Position numbers and translations under genes: made by a program. This document shows positions 7,598 to 14,473 of a DNA stretch of 14,585 nt, in pieces (positions within the stretch are counted from its first letter, which is position 1; each line of letters opens with the position of its first letter). Where the stretch lies: positions 1-14,585 of the forward strand of contig JAKAZC010000029.1 in the NCBI GenBank assembly GCA_021826655.1, given 5' to 3'. The notes below the pieces were generated by a model. That model had not been told where the DNA came from, searched no databases, and saw nothing but the letters and a program-made list of their open reading frames with translations. Source of the stretch: Actinomycetes bacterium (GTDB lineage Bacteria > Actinomycetota > Acidimicrobiia > Acidimicrobiales > RAAP-2).

Positions 7598-10108
7598 CTA
7601 CGTGGGCTCGACGGCCGCTTCGGGACCGGCGATGAGCTCGTAGTCGGGATTCAGGATGGCCTGGCGGCGGGCCCAGTCCCCGACCATCCCCTCGACCACC
7701 AGGCGCGCTCCGGGCTGGATGCCCGGGATTCGGCGCCGTCCCTGGAACACGAGCAGGAGCACGCCGCTGTCGTCGGCCAGGAGGCACTCCAGGTTGGAGG
7801 TTCCGGCCCGGGGCTGGACGCGCACGGACCGGACCCGGCCGGCGACCCGGACCCGGTTGCGCCACTGGACCTCGCCGATCGGGATGGAGCCACGCGCCCG
7901 CTCGCCGAAGGCCTCGCGGTGGGACAGGGCCCGTGCGGCCATCTCCCGGTCCGCCGCCTTGTCGGCCGCCCGCGCCCCGTGGCTCCCGTGGATGGCGGTG
8001 CCGGGCGGCGTGTCGATGGGATCCGCCCTCCGGCCCCAATGCCGTCGCTTGGACCACCACCCGCCCACCAATTGATAGGGGACGACGGTGGCGTTGACGT
8101 GCTCGAGGTGGCCGACGGCCGTGGCGATGCGCTCGGCCGTGTTGTCATGGAGCACACGGCTCAGGCCCGAGGCGAAGATCCGGCGCGGCAGGAGGATGGT
8201 GAGCTCGGTCTTGCGGTCGGCGACCGTTTCGGCGGCCAGCTCCAGCGCGGCGCGCGTGAGCCTCCGGTCCTCGCATTCCTGGATGTCGAGGGGCAGGTCC
8301 GACAGGCCGAGGCGTCGCCACTCCTCTTCGAGCTCCTCGGACACCAGGGGGTCGAGCGCGAAGTGGACGGCTCGGAGGTCGTCGGGATGGAGCGTGCGGG
8401 CGTACTGCAGGGCCCTGGCGGTGGCCATGTCGAGCCGGTCGACCAGGACCACCACCGCGTGGCGGGTGAGCACCGGCGCCTCCGCGGCCTCGGCGGCACC
8501 CTCCTCGAGCTGGACCGCCTCCACCATGTACTGCCGGTGCAGGCGGATCAGGCCGTAGAACATGGCCGGGCCGATGACCACCACCACCCAGGCGCCCTCC
8601 TTGAACTTCACCGTGGCGAAGATCAGCACGACGATCGCCGAAAGCCCGGCGCTCAGGCCGTTGACGACCACGTGGCGCCGCCAGGTCCCCGACCGGTCGT
8701 CCAGGTAGTGCTTCACCATGCCGAGACCGGCCATGGTGAAGCCGGTGAACACGCCGATGGCGTAGAGGGCCACCAGCGCCGACAGGTTCGCCCCGGTGGC
8801 CAGGATGAGGGCGAGCGCCACGACGGTGAGCACGATGATCCCGTTGGAGAAGGCCAGCCGGTGGCCGCGACGGGTGAGCTGCTTGGGCAGGTAGGAGTCC
8901 GACGCGACGTAGCTGGCCAGGAACGGGAAGCCGTTGAAGCTGGTGTTGCCACCGGTGTAGAGGATGAGGACGGTGGCCAGCTGCACCACGTAGAAGGCGA
9001 CACTGCCGAACGGGCCCGTCCCGAAGACCAGCTTGACCTCCTGGGACACCACCGTCGGGGTGCCCGTGGTGTACGGGACGGCGTGGGTCCAGTGCGCGAT
9101 GAGGGTCACACCGAGCACCAGGAACGCCAGCACCGAGCTCATGACCACCAGGGTCTGGCGGGCATGGCGCGAGGCGGGCTCGCGGAAGGTGGCCACCCCG
9201 TTGGAGATCGCCTCGAGCCCGGTCAGCGACGACCCGCCGTTGGCGAAGGACCGGAGGATGATGATGAAGGTCGCGCCGTACAGCCACGACGGACCCGACG
9301 CCGCGTGGGTCTGGATCAGCGGGCACCCGCTGGTGGCCGTGGCCACGCAGTGCGCGGCGATCGACTGGGGGTGCAGCTGACCCAGGGCCTCACGGACGTA
9401 GCCCGAGACCACCACGAACGCGAGGGAGCCGATGAAGAAGTAGGTGGGGAAGGCGAAGAACTTGCCGGCCTCTCTGATCCCCCGCAGGTTGCCGTACAGC
9501 AGGAGGAGGATCACCCCGACGGTGATCTCCACCACGTACGGCGTCAGCTGCGGGAACGCACTCACCAGCCCGTCGGTGCCGGCCGCCGTCTGCACGGCGA
9601 CCGTCACCGTGTAGTCGATCAGCAGCGCCACCGCGGCGATCTGGGCGATCTTCGGCCCGAGGTTCTCCCGTGCCACGACGTAGGCGCCGCCCGCCTGGGT
9701 GTAGAGCTTGATGACGTCGAGGTAGGACAGGGTGACGAAGAAGAGGACGCCGAGGATGGCCCCGGTGATGGGGACCACCAGCGAGAACGCGGCCAGACCC
9801 ACGTACGGGATGAGCTGGTTCAGCATCTGCTCGGACCCGTACGCCGACGACGAGATGCAGTCCGGGGCGAGCACACCGAGCGCCGACGGGCGACCGAGGC
9901 GTTCGTCGGCGAGCTTCTCGTTGACCAGTGGCGGTCCGAGGAGCTTGTTCTTCAGCCGGTACCGGAGCGACTCGGGGAGGTCGACCTTGACCGGGTGTGC
10001 CGCGGAGGGCCGGGGCGGCGGGGCCGGGGAGCGCAGCACGGGGGACCCGCCCACGGCGCCTGCTCGACCGTCGGCGACAGGGCCGTCGGCGGCGACCTGG
10101 GGCTCCAT
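7598..10108 (-). CDS. KimA-like APC-family K+ permease with USP-like and fused OB-fold domains
   Basis: The 836-residue protein has three parts. Residues about 70-530 form a 12-helix-type APC permease with motifs like those of the potassium importer KimA: ISSSAYGSEQ at 85-94, SLTGLEAISNGV at 294-305, and GGNTSFNGFPFLASY then FSNGIIVL at 386-427. Residues about 548-680 resemble the universal-stress-type cytosolic domain which in B. subtilis KimA receives c-di-AMP. Residues about 735-826 are an extra OB-fold-like domain (VRVAGRVRSVRV, then LLVFQGRRRIPGIQPG, ending LNPDYELI) like the stand-alone protein I recall as Rv2694c in M. tuberculosis. The frame is unbroken across the joint. ATG at 10108 is chosen because an extended -10 box ends 6 bases upstream. 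Potassium as substrate is inferred from family and TrkA neighbours. Confidence 0.85.
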   Translation of the reverse strand: MEPQVAADGPVADGRAGAVGGSPVLRSPAPPPRPSAAHPVKVDLPESLRYRLKNKLLGPPLVNEKLADERLGRPSALGVLAPDCISSSAYGSEQMLNQLIPYVGLAAFSLVVPITGAILGVLFFVTLSYLDVIKLYTQAGGAYVVARENLGPKIAQIAAVALLIDYTVTVAVQTAAGTDGLVSAFPQLTPYVVEITVGVILLLLYGNLRGIREAGKFFAFPTYFFIGSLAFVVVSGYVREALGQLHPQSIAAHCVATATSGCPLIQTHAASGPSWLYGATFIIILRSFANGGSSLTGLEAISNGVATFREPASRHARQTLVVMSSVLAFLVLGVTLIAHWTHAVPYTTGTPTVVSQEVKLVFGTGPFGSVAFYVVQLATVLILYTGGNTSFNGFPFLASYVASDSYLPKQLTRRGHRLAFSNGIIVLTVVALALILATGANLSALVALYAIGVFTGFTMAGLGMVKHYLDDRSGTWRRHVVVNGLSAGLSAIVVLIFATVKFKEGAWVVVVIGPAMFYGLIRLHRQYMVEAVQLEEGAAEAAEAPVLTRHAVVVLVDRLDMATARALQYARTLHPDDLRAVHFALDPLVSEELEEEWRRLGLSDLPLDIQECEDRRLTRAALELAAETVADRKTELTILLPRRIFASGLSRVLHDNTAERIATAVGHLEHVNATVVPYQLVGGWWSKRRHWGRRADPIDTPPGTAIHGSHGARAADKAADREMAARALSHREAFGERARGSIPIGEVQWRNRVRVAGRVRSVRVQPRAGTSNLECLLADDSGVLLLVFQGRRRIPGIQPGARLVVEGMVGDWARRQAILNPDYELIAGPEAAVEPT

Positions 10109-10230
10109 GCCCTCATTAGAGCATGCATCGACGTCGTGAACGGAACCCCCGGGACCGGTTCCGGCCGTCCCGACCACCGGGAGGGGGCGTCGCGCTCCAT
10201 GAGTTGTGCCGGGGTGCCGATACGTGTTGC
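10109..10230. promoter_or_regulatory. Divergent intergenic region, permease / trkA pair
   Basis: These 122 bases separate the permease start (minus) from the first trkA start (plus) and must carry both promoters. The leftward one is the extended -10 at 10115-10123. For the rightward gene I see only a weak candidate, GATACG at 10219-10224, which again would give a leaderless start at 10231. A GGGGTG at 10211-10216 is too far from the ATG to be a good ribosome binding site. Confidence 0.55.
10115..10123 (-). promoter_or_regulatory. Extended -10 promoter TGCTCTAAT of the permease gene
   Basis: TG-C-TCTAAT on the minus strand is an extended -10 element, with TCTAAT matching TATAAT at five of six bases. 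It ends 6 bases before the ATG at 10108, so transcription would begin at the A of the start codon. GAGGGC directly before the ATG is too close to act as a ribosome binding site. No clear -35 box is seen, as is common for extended -10 promoters. Confidence 0.5.
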
Positions 10231-10929
10231 ATGGTGCCCGTGCACATCGTCATCGTCGGCTGCGGCCGGGTCGGTTCCGGACTCGGCATCGAACTGGTGG
10301 ACAAGGGCCACTCCGTGGCCATCATCGACCGGAACGCCAAGGCCTTCCGGCGCCTGCCCGACGACTGGTCGGGCACCACCATCGTCGGGTCGGGCTTCGA
10401 CCGGGACGACCTCGACGCCGCCCGTGCCCGTACCGCCACGGCGCTGGCCGCGGTGACCAGTGGCGACAACTCGAACATCCTCACCGCCCGCATCGCACGG
10501 GAGACCTACGCCATCCCCAACGTCGTCGCCCGGATCTACGACCCGCGACGGGCCCAGATCTACCTCCGCCTCGGCATCTCCACCGTGGCCACCGTCTCGT
10601 GGACGATCGACCAGGTCCGTCATCGGCTGCTTCCCAGCGAACTGGAGAGCGAGTGGTCGGATCCGACCGGAGGCGTCTCCCTGATCGAGCGCCGCCTGCC
10701 CGAGCGATGGGCGGGGAAGCGGCTGGCCGACCTGTGCAAGCCCGGGGAGGTCAGCCTGGTGTCGGTCACCCGGGCCGGCGTGGCCCGCCTGGATTTCACC
10801 GACCTCGTCGGCCAGGAGGGCGACCTCCTCCACCTCATGGTGACCGAGCAGGCCCTCGCCCGGTTCCAGGAACGCCTCCTCGGCACCCCCGCCCCCACCG
10901 GCGGTCCGGTCGACGGGGACCGGGCATGA
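10231..10929 (+). CDS. trkA: TrkA-family (RCK) K+ uptake regulatory protein, first copy
   Basis: The 232-residue protein is a single RCK unit that binds NAD(H) and gates or regulates potassium transporters at the inner face of the membrane. The Rossmann motif VGCGRVGSGLG at residues 9-19 and the acidic Asp33 at the end of strand 2 (AIIDRN) fit NAD binding. An RCK_C domain occupies roughly 150-222. The ATG at 10231 places the motif at the expected distance; an in-frame upstream extension is arginine-rich, lies in the promoter region and is rejected. It overlaps the next gene by 4 bases (ATGA). It corresponds to CeoB of mycobacteria by position and length. No TrkH/KtrB membrane subunit is encoded in the window. 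Confidence 0.9.
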   Translation: MVPVHIVIVGCGRVGSGLGIELVDKGHSVAIIDRNAKAFRRLPDDWSGTTIVGSGFDRDDLDAARARTATALAAVTSGDNSNILTARIARETYAIPNVVARIYDPRRAQIYLRLGISTVATVSWTIDQVRHRLLPSELESEWSDPTGGVSLIERRLPERWAGKRLADLCKPGEVSLVSVTRAGVARLDFTDLVGQEGDLLHLMVTEQALARFQERLLGTPAPTGGPVDGDRA

Positions 10930-11588
10930 GGGTCGCCATCGCCGGAGCGGGTAGCGTGGGGACCGCCATCGCCGGCGACCTCCACGCGGCGGGCCACGAG
11001 GTGCTGCTCATCGAGCAGGACCCCGACGTCGTCGCCCGCCAGCGCAACGACCTCGATGTCACCTGGGTGGTGGCCGACGCCTGCGAGGTCGCCTCGCTCG
11101 ACGCCGCCGGCCTGGCCACCGTCGACGTGGTCGTGGCCGCCACCGGCGACGACGAGGACAACCTGGTCGTATCGCTGCTGTCCAAGCAGGAGTTCGCCGT
11201 CCCCCGTGTGGTCGCCCGGGTGAACCACCCGAAGAACCAGTGGCTGTTCACCGAGTCCTGGGGCGTCGACGTCTCCGTGTCGACCCCGCAGCTGCTGACC
11301 GCCCTGGTCGAGGAGGCCGTGTCGGTCGGGAGCCTCGTCCGACTCCTCCGATTCGAAGGCGGGAACGCCCACCTGGTGGAGGTCACGCTGGCCGAGGACT
11401 CGCCGGCGGACGGTGTCTCGGTGGCCGACCTGGGCGTACCCCGCGATGCCACGATCGTCGCCGTCGTGCGCGCCGATCACCTCCTCGTCCCCCGGGGCGA
11501 CACCCGCCTGGCCGCCGGGGACGAGGTCCTCGTCCTGATCACCGCCGATGCCGAGGACGAGGTGCAGCGCCTGCTGGTCGGGCCCTGA
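10926..11588 (+). CDS. trkA: TrkA-family (RCK) K+ uptake regulatory protein, second copy
   Basis: The 220-residue protein is a second RCK unit, with Rossmann motif IAGAGSVGTAIA at residues 5-16, an acidic Glu30 at the end of strand 2 (LLIEQD), and an RCK_C domain near 140-218 ending in DEVLVLITADAEDEVQRLL. The ATG overlaps the stop of the first copy (ATGA), so the two are translationally coupled and may form a mixed complex, as proposed for the CeoB/CeoC pair. The two copies differ clearly in sequence, so this is an old duplication. The partner channel is not encoded in the window; the divergent KimA-like permease is a candidate by position only. Confidence 0.9.
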   Translation: MRVAIAGAGSVGTAIAGDLHAAGHEVLLIEQDPDVVARQRNDLDVTWVVADACEVASLDAAGLATVDVVVAATGDDEDNLVVSLLSKQEFAVPRVVARVNHPKNQWLFTESWGVDVSVSTPQLLTALVEEAVSVGSLVRLLRFEGGNAHLVEVTLAEDSPADGVSVADLGVPRDATIVAVVRADHLLVPRGDTRLAAGDEVLVLITADAEDEVQRLLVGP

Positions 11589-11593
11589 CCACC

Positions 11594-12382
11594 ATGCGGG
11601 CAGCATTCTTCGACCTCGACAAGACGGTCATCGCCAAGGCGTCGATCGCCGCGTTCGGGCGCCCGTTCTACAGGGGTGGCCTGATCAACCGCCGGCTCAT
11701 CGCCCGATCGATCGTCTCCCAGATCATCTACCTCCACCTGGGCGCCAGCGAGCAGAAGCTGGCGCGGGTCCGCGAGTCGATGCTGGCCCTCACCAAGGGT
11801 TGGGACCGGGAGCGGATCCGGGAGATCGTGCGCGAGGCGCTGGAGGAGACCGTCGAGCCGATCATCTACGCCGAGGCCCTCGACCTGATCGAAGCGCACC
11901 GGGCGGCGGGGTACAAGGTCTACCTGGTGTCGGCGTCGCCCGAGGAGATCGTCGAGCCCCTGGCCGAGCACCTCGGGGTCGACGGGTGCATCGCCACCCG
12001 GGCGGTGGTCGACGACGAGGGCCGGTACGCGGGCGAAATGGAGTTCTACGCCTACGGGCCGTTCAAGGCCGAGGCGATGCGCGCGCTGGCCGTGGCCGAG
12101 GACCTCGATCTGGCCGAGTCCTCCGCCTATTCGGATTCCTACACCGACCTGCCCATGCTGGAGGCGGTCGGCCACCCCGTGGCCGTGAACCCGGACCGGG
12201 TGCTGGCCAAGGTGGCCCGCGAGCGGGAGTGGGAGGTCATGCAATTCACCAAGCCGGTGCGGCTGCGCGACCGGATGAGCGTGCCGAGCGTCACCGCGAC
12301 GGCGACGGCGGCGGGAGTCACTGCCGCGGCCACGGCGGGCGCGCTCGTCGCCTGGCGCCTGGCGCGGCGCGCACGCGCTTGA
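11594..12382 (+). CDS. HAD-superfamily subfamily IB phosphatase-like hydrolase
   Basis: The 262-residue protein has all four HAD motifs: motif I FFDLDKTV with nucleophile Asp7 and Asp9, motif II VSAS at residues 112-115, motif III Lys158 (GPFKAEAM), and motif IV YSDSYTDLPML with Asp181 and Asp185. The motif set is intact, so the enzyme should be active on a phosphomonoester. The subfamily (SerB-like, IB) includes phosphoserine phosphatases and lipid-linked phosphatases, and the substrate cannot be read from the sequence. An Ala/Thr/Val-rich stretch at 231-256 followed by RRARA could be a membrane anchor. The ATG at 11594 lies 5 bases after the second trkA stop, without a clear ribosome binding site, so it is probably translated by coupling in a trkA-trkA-HAD operon. 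Confidence 0.85.
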   Translation: MRAAFFDLDKTVIAKASIAAFGRPFYRGGLINRRLIARSIVSQIIYLHLGASEQKLARVRESMLALTKGWDRERIREIVREALEETVEPIIYAEALDLIEAHRAAGYKVYLVSASPEEIVEPLAEHLGVDGCIATRAVVDDEGRYAGEMEFYAYGPFKAEAMRALAVAEDLDLAESSAYSDSYTDLPMLEAVGHPVAVNPDRVLAKVAREREWEVMQFTKPVRLRDRMSVPSVTATATAAGVTAAATAGALVAWRLARRARA

Positions 12383-12412
12383 CGGGTCCCGATGCGGCGG
12401 GCGCCGGGCAGC

Positions 12413-12439
12413 CGGACTCGGCGGCGCCGGCGCCGTCCG
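12413..12439. terminator. GC-rich hairpin between convergent genes
   Basis: CGGAC at 12413-12417 pairs with GTCCG at 12435-12439, and GGCG at 12420-12423 pairs with CGCC at 12431-12434, leaving a two-base bulge and a 7-base loop. It lies 30 bases past the HAD stop and 31 bases past the stop of the small minus-strand ORF, the expected place for a two-way terminator. There is no T-run on either side. Confidence 0.4.
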
Positions 12440-12469
12440 AACCCGCCGTCCCGGTGGCGAACGGTGGGC

Positions 12470-12544
12470 TCAGGCGGAGCGCAGCCGCTGGGCGGCGACG
12501 GCGCCGAGCGCGATGATGACGATGAGGATCACGAGCTTCTTCAT
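12470..12544 (-). CDS. 24-residue predicted single-pass membrane peptide
   Basis: A short minus-strand ORF encodes a peptide beginning MKKLVILIVIIALGAVAA and ending QRLRSA. Two lysines precede about 15 hydrophobic residues and the tail is positively charged, as in real single-pass micropeptides and unlike the arginine- and proline-rich shadow ORFs of this genome. A TATGCT -10-like box ends 8 bases before the ATG, which would give an almost leaderless message. It lies behind the sigma factor gene on the same strand. The family is not recognised; short MKK-hydrophobic proteins such as the DLW-39 type occur in actinobacteria, but the DLW ending is absent. Its size leaves real doubt. Confidence 0.5.
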   Translation of the reverse strand: MKKLVILIVIIALGAVAAQRLRSA

Positions 12545-12552
12545 GAGGGGAG

Positions 12553-12558
12553 AGCATA
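12553..12558 (-). promoter_or_regulatory. -10-like box (TATGCT) before the small membrane ORF
   Basis: TATGCT keeps the key T, A and final T of TATAAT and ends 8 bases before the ATG at 12544. No -35 box is evident. The surrounding 12559-12637 stretch holds only GC-rich partial inverted repeats such as CCGGAGGGTCCGG, with no clear terminator for the sigma gene. Confidence 0.35.
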
Positions 12559-12637
12559 CCCCCACTGACGCGAGCGCGGTCCGGAGGGTCCGGGATCCGC
12601 CCGGCCGGGCCGGCTCCCCGCGGGGCGGGCCTGCGTC

Positions 12638-13621
12638 CTAGACGGTCAGCAGGTCGCGGGCGCCCGTGTCCGAGGACGGGTGGCGCAGCTTCGACATCGC
12701 CCGGGCCTCGATCTGGCGGATCCGCTCGCGCGTCAGGTTGAAGTGCTCGCCGACCTCTTCGAGCGTGCGCGGTTCGCCGCGGTCGAGACCGAAGCGCAGC
12801 CGGAGGATCTCCCGCTCGCGCTCGTCGAGGGGCGAGAGCAGCCGTCCGATCTCCTCGGGCAGCAGCGACACCGCGGCCACCTCGAAGGGGGACTCGGCCG
12901 ATCGGTCCTCGACCACGTCGCCGAGCTCGGCGTCGCCGTCCTCGCGGAGGGGCTCAGACAGCGAGAGGGGCTCGGCGCGGAACCGGAGCGCCTCGACCAG
13001 CTTGTCCTCGGGCATCTCGACCTCGGCGCCCAATTCGGCCAGTGTGGCGGGACGGCCGTACTTGAGTTCGAGACGGGCCTGGGCCTTCTGGACCCGGGCC
13101 AAGGTGTCACCGGCGTGCACGGGGAGGCGGATGGTGCGACCGGTGTTGGCGATCCCGCGGGTGATCGCCTGACGGATCCACCACGTGGCATAGGTCGAGA
13201 ACTTGAAGCCCTTGCGCCAGTCGAACTTCTCGACCGCGTGCATCAGGCCGAGGTTGCCCTCCTGGATCAGGTCCAGGAGGGGCAGACCGGAGGCCTGGTA
13301 CTTCTTGGCGATCGAGACCACCAGTCGGAGGTTCGACTGGACGAAGGTCTGCTGAGCGGACTCGCCCTGGAGCACGGTGCGTCGCAGCTCACGCTTCTTC
13401 GCGGGGGTGAGGCCCTTGGGCGCCGACTGGATCTGGGCGTCCGCCTCGCGACCCGCCTCGATGGCCTGTGCGAGGCGCACCTCGTCGTCCTTCGTCAGCA
13501 AGGGGTACTGGCCGATGTCGGTCAGGTACAGACGAACCAGGTCCTCGTCGTCTCGCTCCAGCCGCTCCTTTGCCAACTTCACCAGGTCCTTCGGTTTCCC
13601 ACCTGCGTGGGGACGCTCCAC
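12638..13621 (-). CDS. RNA polymerase sigma factor, RpoD/SigA family (short, SigB-like)
   Basis: The 327-residue protein directs RNA polymerase to promoters. Region 1.2 is at about 28-60 (LYLTDIGQYPLLTKDDEVRLAQ), region 2 at 90-160 (LDLIQEGNLGLMHAVEKFD, then FKFSTYATWWIRQAIT), region 3 at about 165-240, and region 4 at 262-315 with helix-turn-helix TLEEVGEHFNLTRERIRQIEA. There is no region 1.1 extension and the length is close to mycobacterial SigB, so it is a group 1/2 sigma factor; whether it is the primary one cannot be decided. After WWIRQAIT the sequence is GIANTGRTIRLPVHAGD, where primary sigma factors usually have ADQARTIRIPVHM. The GTG at 13621 is the only start codon before an upstream in-frame stop; its nearest ribosome binding candidate, GAGGGG, is about 13 bases away. 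Confidence 0.93.
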   Translation of the reverse strand: MERPHAGGKPKDLVKLAKERLERDDEDLVRLYLTDIGQYPLLTKDDEVRLAQAIEAGREADAQIQSAPKGLTPAKKRELRRTVLQGESAQQTFVQSNLRLVVSIAKKYQASGLPLLDLIQEGNLGLMHAVEKFDWRKGFKFSTYATWWIRQAITRGIANTGRTIRLPVHAGDTLARVQKAQARLELKYGRPATLAELGAEVEMPEDKLVEALRFRAEPLSLSEPLREDGDAELGDVVEDRSAESPFEVAAVSLLPEEIGRLLSPLDEREREILRLRFGLDRGEPRTLEEVGEHFNLTRERIRQIEARAMSKLRHPSSDTGARDLLTV

Positions 13622-13699
13622 CGGGCGGACCGGTCCCCTCGACGAGAGGTACGACGGTGCCGGTCGAGCGAGATCGGGCGCAACGATCGCTGCATGACC

Positions 13700-13705
13700 A
13701 GTTTA
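13700..13705 (-). promoter_or_regulatory. Candidate -10 box (TAAACT) upstream of the sigma factor gene
   Basis: TAAACT matches TATAAT at four of six bases and would start transcription near 13694, giving a leader of about 73 bases. A TTGACG lies at 13713-13718, too close (7 bases) to pair with this box, and at 17 bases from that hexamer only ATGCAG is found. The assignment is therefore weak. Confidence 0.3.
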
Positions 13706-13754
13706 CCGGACGCGTCAAGCCCCCCGTACGTCCCGCGGGCGGTGACGGGGGCGT

Positions 13755-13793
13755 CCGTCGCCCGCTTCCGTCGCCCGCTTCCGTCGCCCGCGT
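13755..13793. repeat. Three 13-base tandem repeats (CCGTCGCCCGCTT)
   Basis: CCGTCGCCCGCTT is present at 13755-13767 and 13768-13780, with a third copy at 13781-13793 that ends CGT instead of CTT. The third copy reaches the first base of the stop codon of the 226-residue gene, so the array begins at the end of that gene and runs into the spacer before the sigma gene. No function is evident. Confidence 0.85.
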
Positions 13794-14473
13794 CAGTCGT
13801 CCGGCACCCAGTCCGGCAGTCCCACCAGCCCCGAGCGCGCCCCGCCGGCCACGGCGGCCGACTCGAGGCGTTGCTGGAACCCGTAGACGGCGGCCACGTC
13901 GTGCGGGCGGGTGACCAGCCGCTGCACCAGACGCTCACCGGCCATCCAATCCTCGACCTCGTCGCGCCAGACGAGACGCAGGGCACGCTGGAGCGGCCCG
14001 TCGGCCACCGGCGCCATCACCCGCAGGTGCCGGTCGTAGGAGGTGACGAGCCTCGGGAGCACCACCCGGTAGAGACCGGCCAGTCGGGGCAGCGCGCCCG
14101 GCCGGGGCGCGGTCCCCGCGTCGGCGGCCGGCCACGTCGACCCGGGGCCCTCGACGACCGGCTCGACGCCGTCGAGTGCGGCGAACAGCGCCGTCGTCGC
14201 CGGCGACGGTCGGGTCAGCCCGTCGGGGTCGGCGCCGGCCAACACCGGGAGCCGGTCGCCGAAGAGCTCGGCGTGCCAGGCGTGGCGCATGCTCTGGGCA
14301 TCGAGGTGGACCTGGACGCCGGCGATCGGCATGTCGGTGACCCAGGTGCCGAGCAGCCGGTGGAGCGAGGACTCGATCCACCGGTACTCCCCCACCAGCT
14401 CGGCCGTCCTGGCGAGCGGCAGTGACGGGTGGGACCCGTCGCCCGTCGGCCCCGCGGCGTCGAGCTCAGGCAA
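13793..14473 (-). CDS. Conserved-looking protein of unknown function, possibly ferritin-like helical
   Basis: The family is not recognised. The 226-residue product looks genuinely coding: it alternates amphipathic helices with Pro/Gly loops. It has LARTAELVGEYRWIESSLHRLLG near residues 20-42, QSMRHAWHAELFGDRLPVL at 60-78, and helical blocks YRVVLPRLVTSYDRHL and LRLVWRDEVEDWMAGERL at 135-182. The Glu29/Glu34, His64/His67/Glu69 and Asp171-Glu172-Glu174 residues on separate helices recall ferritin-like four-helix bundles, but no clear diiron pair of ExxH motifs is present. The TTG start at 14473 has no ribosome binding site and lies inside the last codons of the upstream gene (8-base overlap), so translation is probably coupled. 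Confidence 0.65.
   Translation of the reverse strand: MPELDAAGPTGDGSHPSLPLARTAELVGEYRWIESSLHRLLGTWVTDMPIAGVQVHLDAQSMRHAWHAELFGDRLPVLAGADPDGLTRPSPATTALFAALDGVEPVVEGPGSTWPAADAGTAPRPGALPRLAGLYRVVLPRLVTSYDRHLRVMAPVADGPLQRALRLVWRDEVEDWMAGERLVQRLVTRPHDVAAVYGFQQRLESAAVAGGARSGLVGLPDWVPDD

Noticed and set aside
10123..10230. N-terminal extension of the first trkA gene
   Set aside because: It adds 36 arginine-rich residues before the Rossmann motif and runs through the divergent promoter region. Family members begin a few residues before GxGxxG, as the ATG at 10231 gives.
7919..10456. An 845-codon open frame on the plus strand, opposite the permease
   Set aside because: Low-complexity His/Gly/Arg/Asp-rich translation that crosses the divergent promoter and the first trkA start. 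It is a shadow of the permease frame.
12318..12557. A 79-codon minus-strand ORF between the HAD and sigma genes
   Set aside because: Pro/Arg/Ala-rich and unlike a folded protein. The different-frame 24-residue membrane ORF in the same place is far more protein-like.
13579..13695. A 38-codon ORF starting just after the TAAACT box and overlapping the sigma factor start, possibly a regulatory leader ORF
   Set aside because: The peptide is arginine-rich and resembles random frames elsewhere in the window. Only its position next to a weak -10 box speaks for it.
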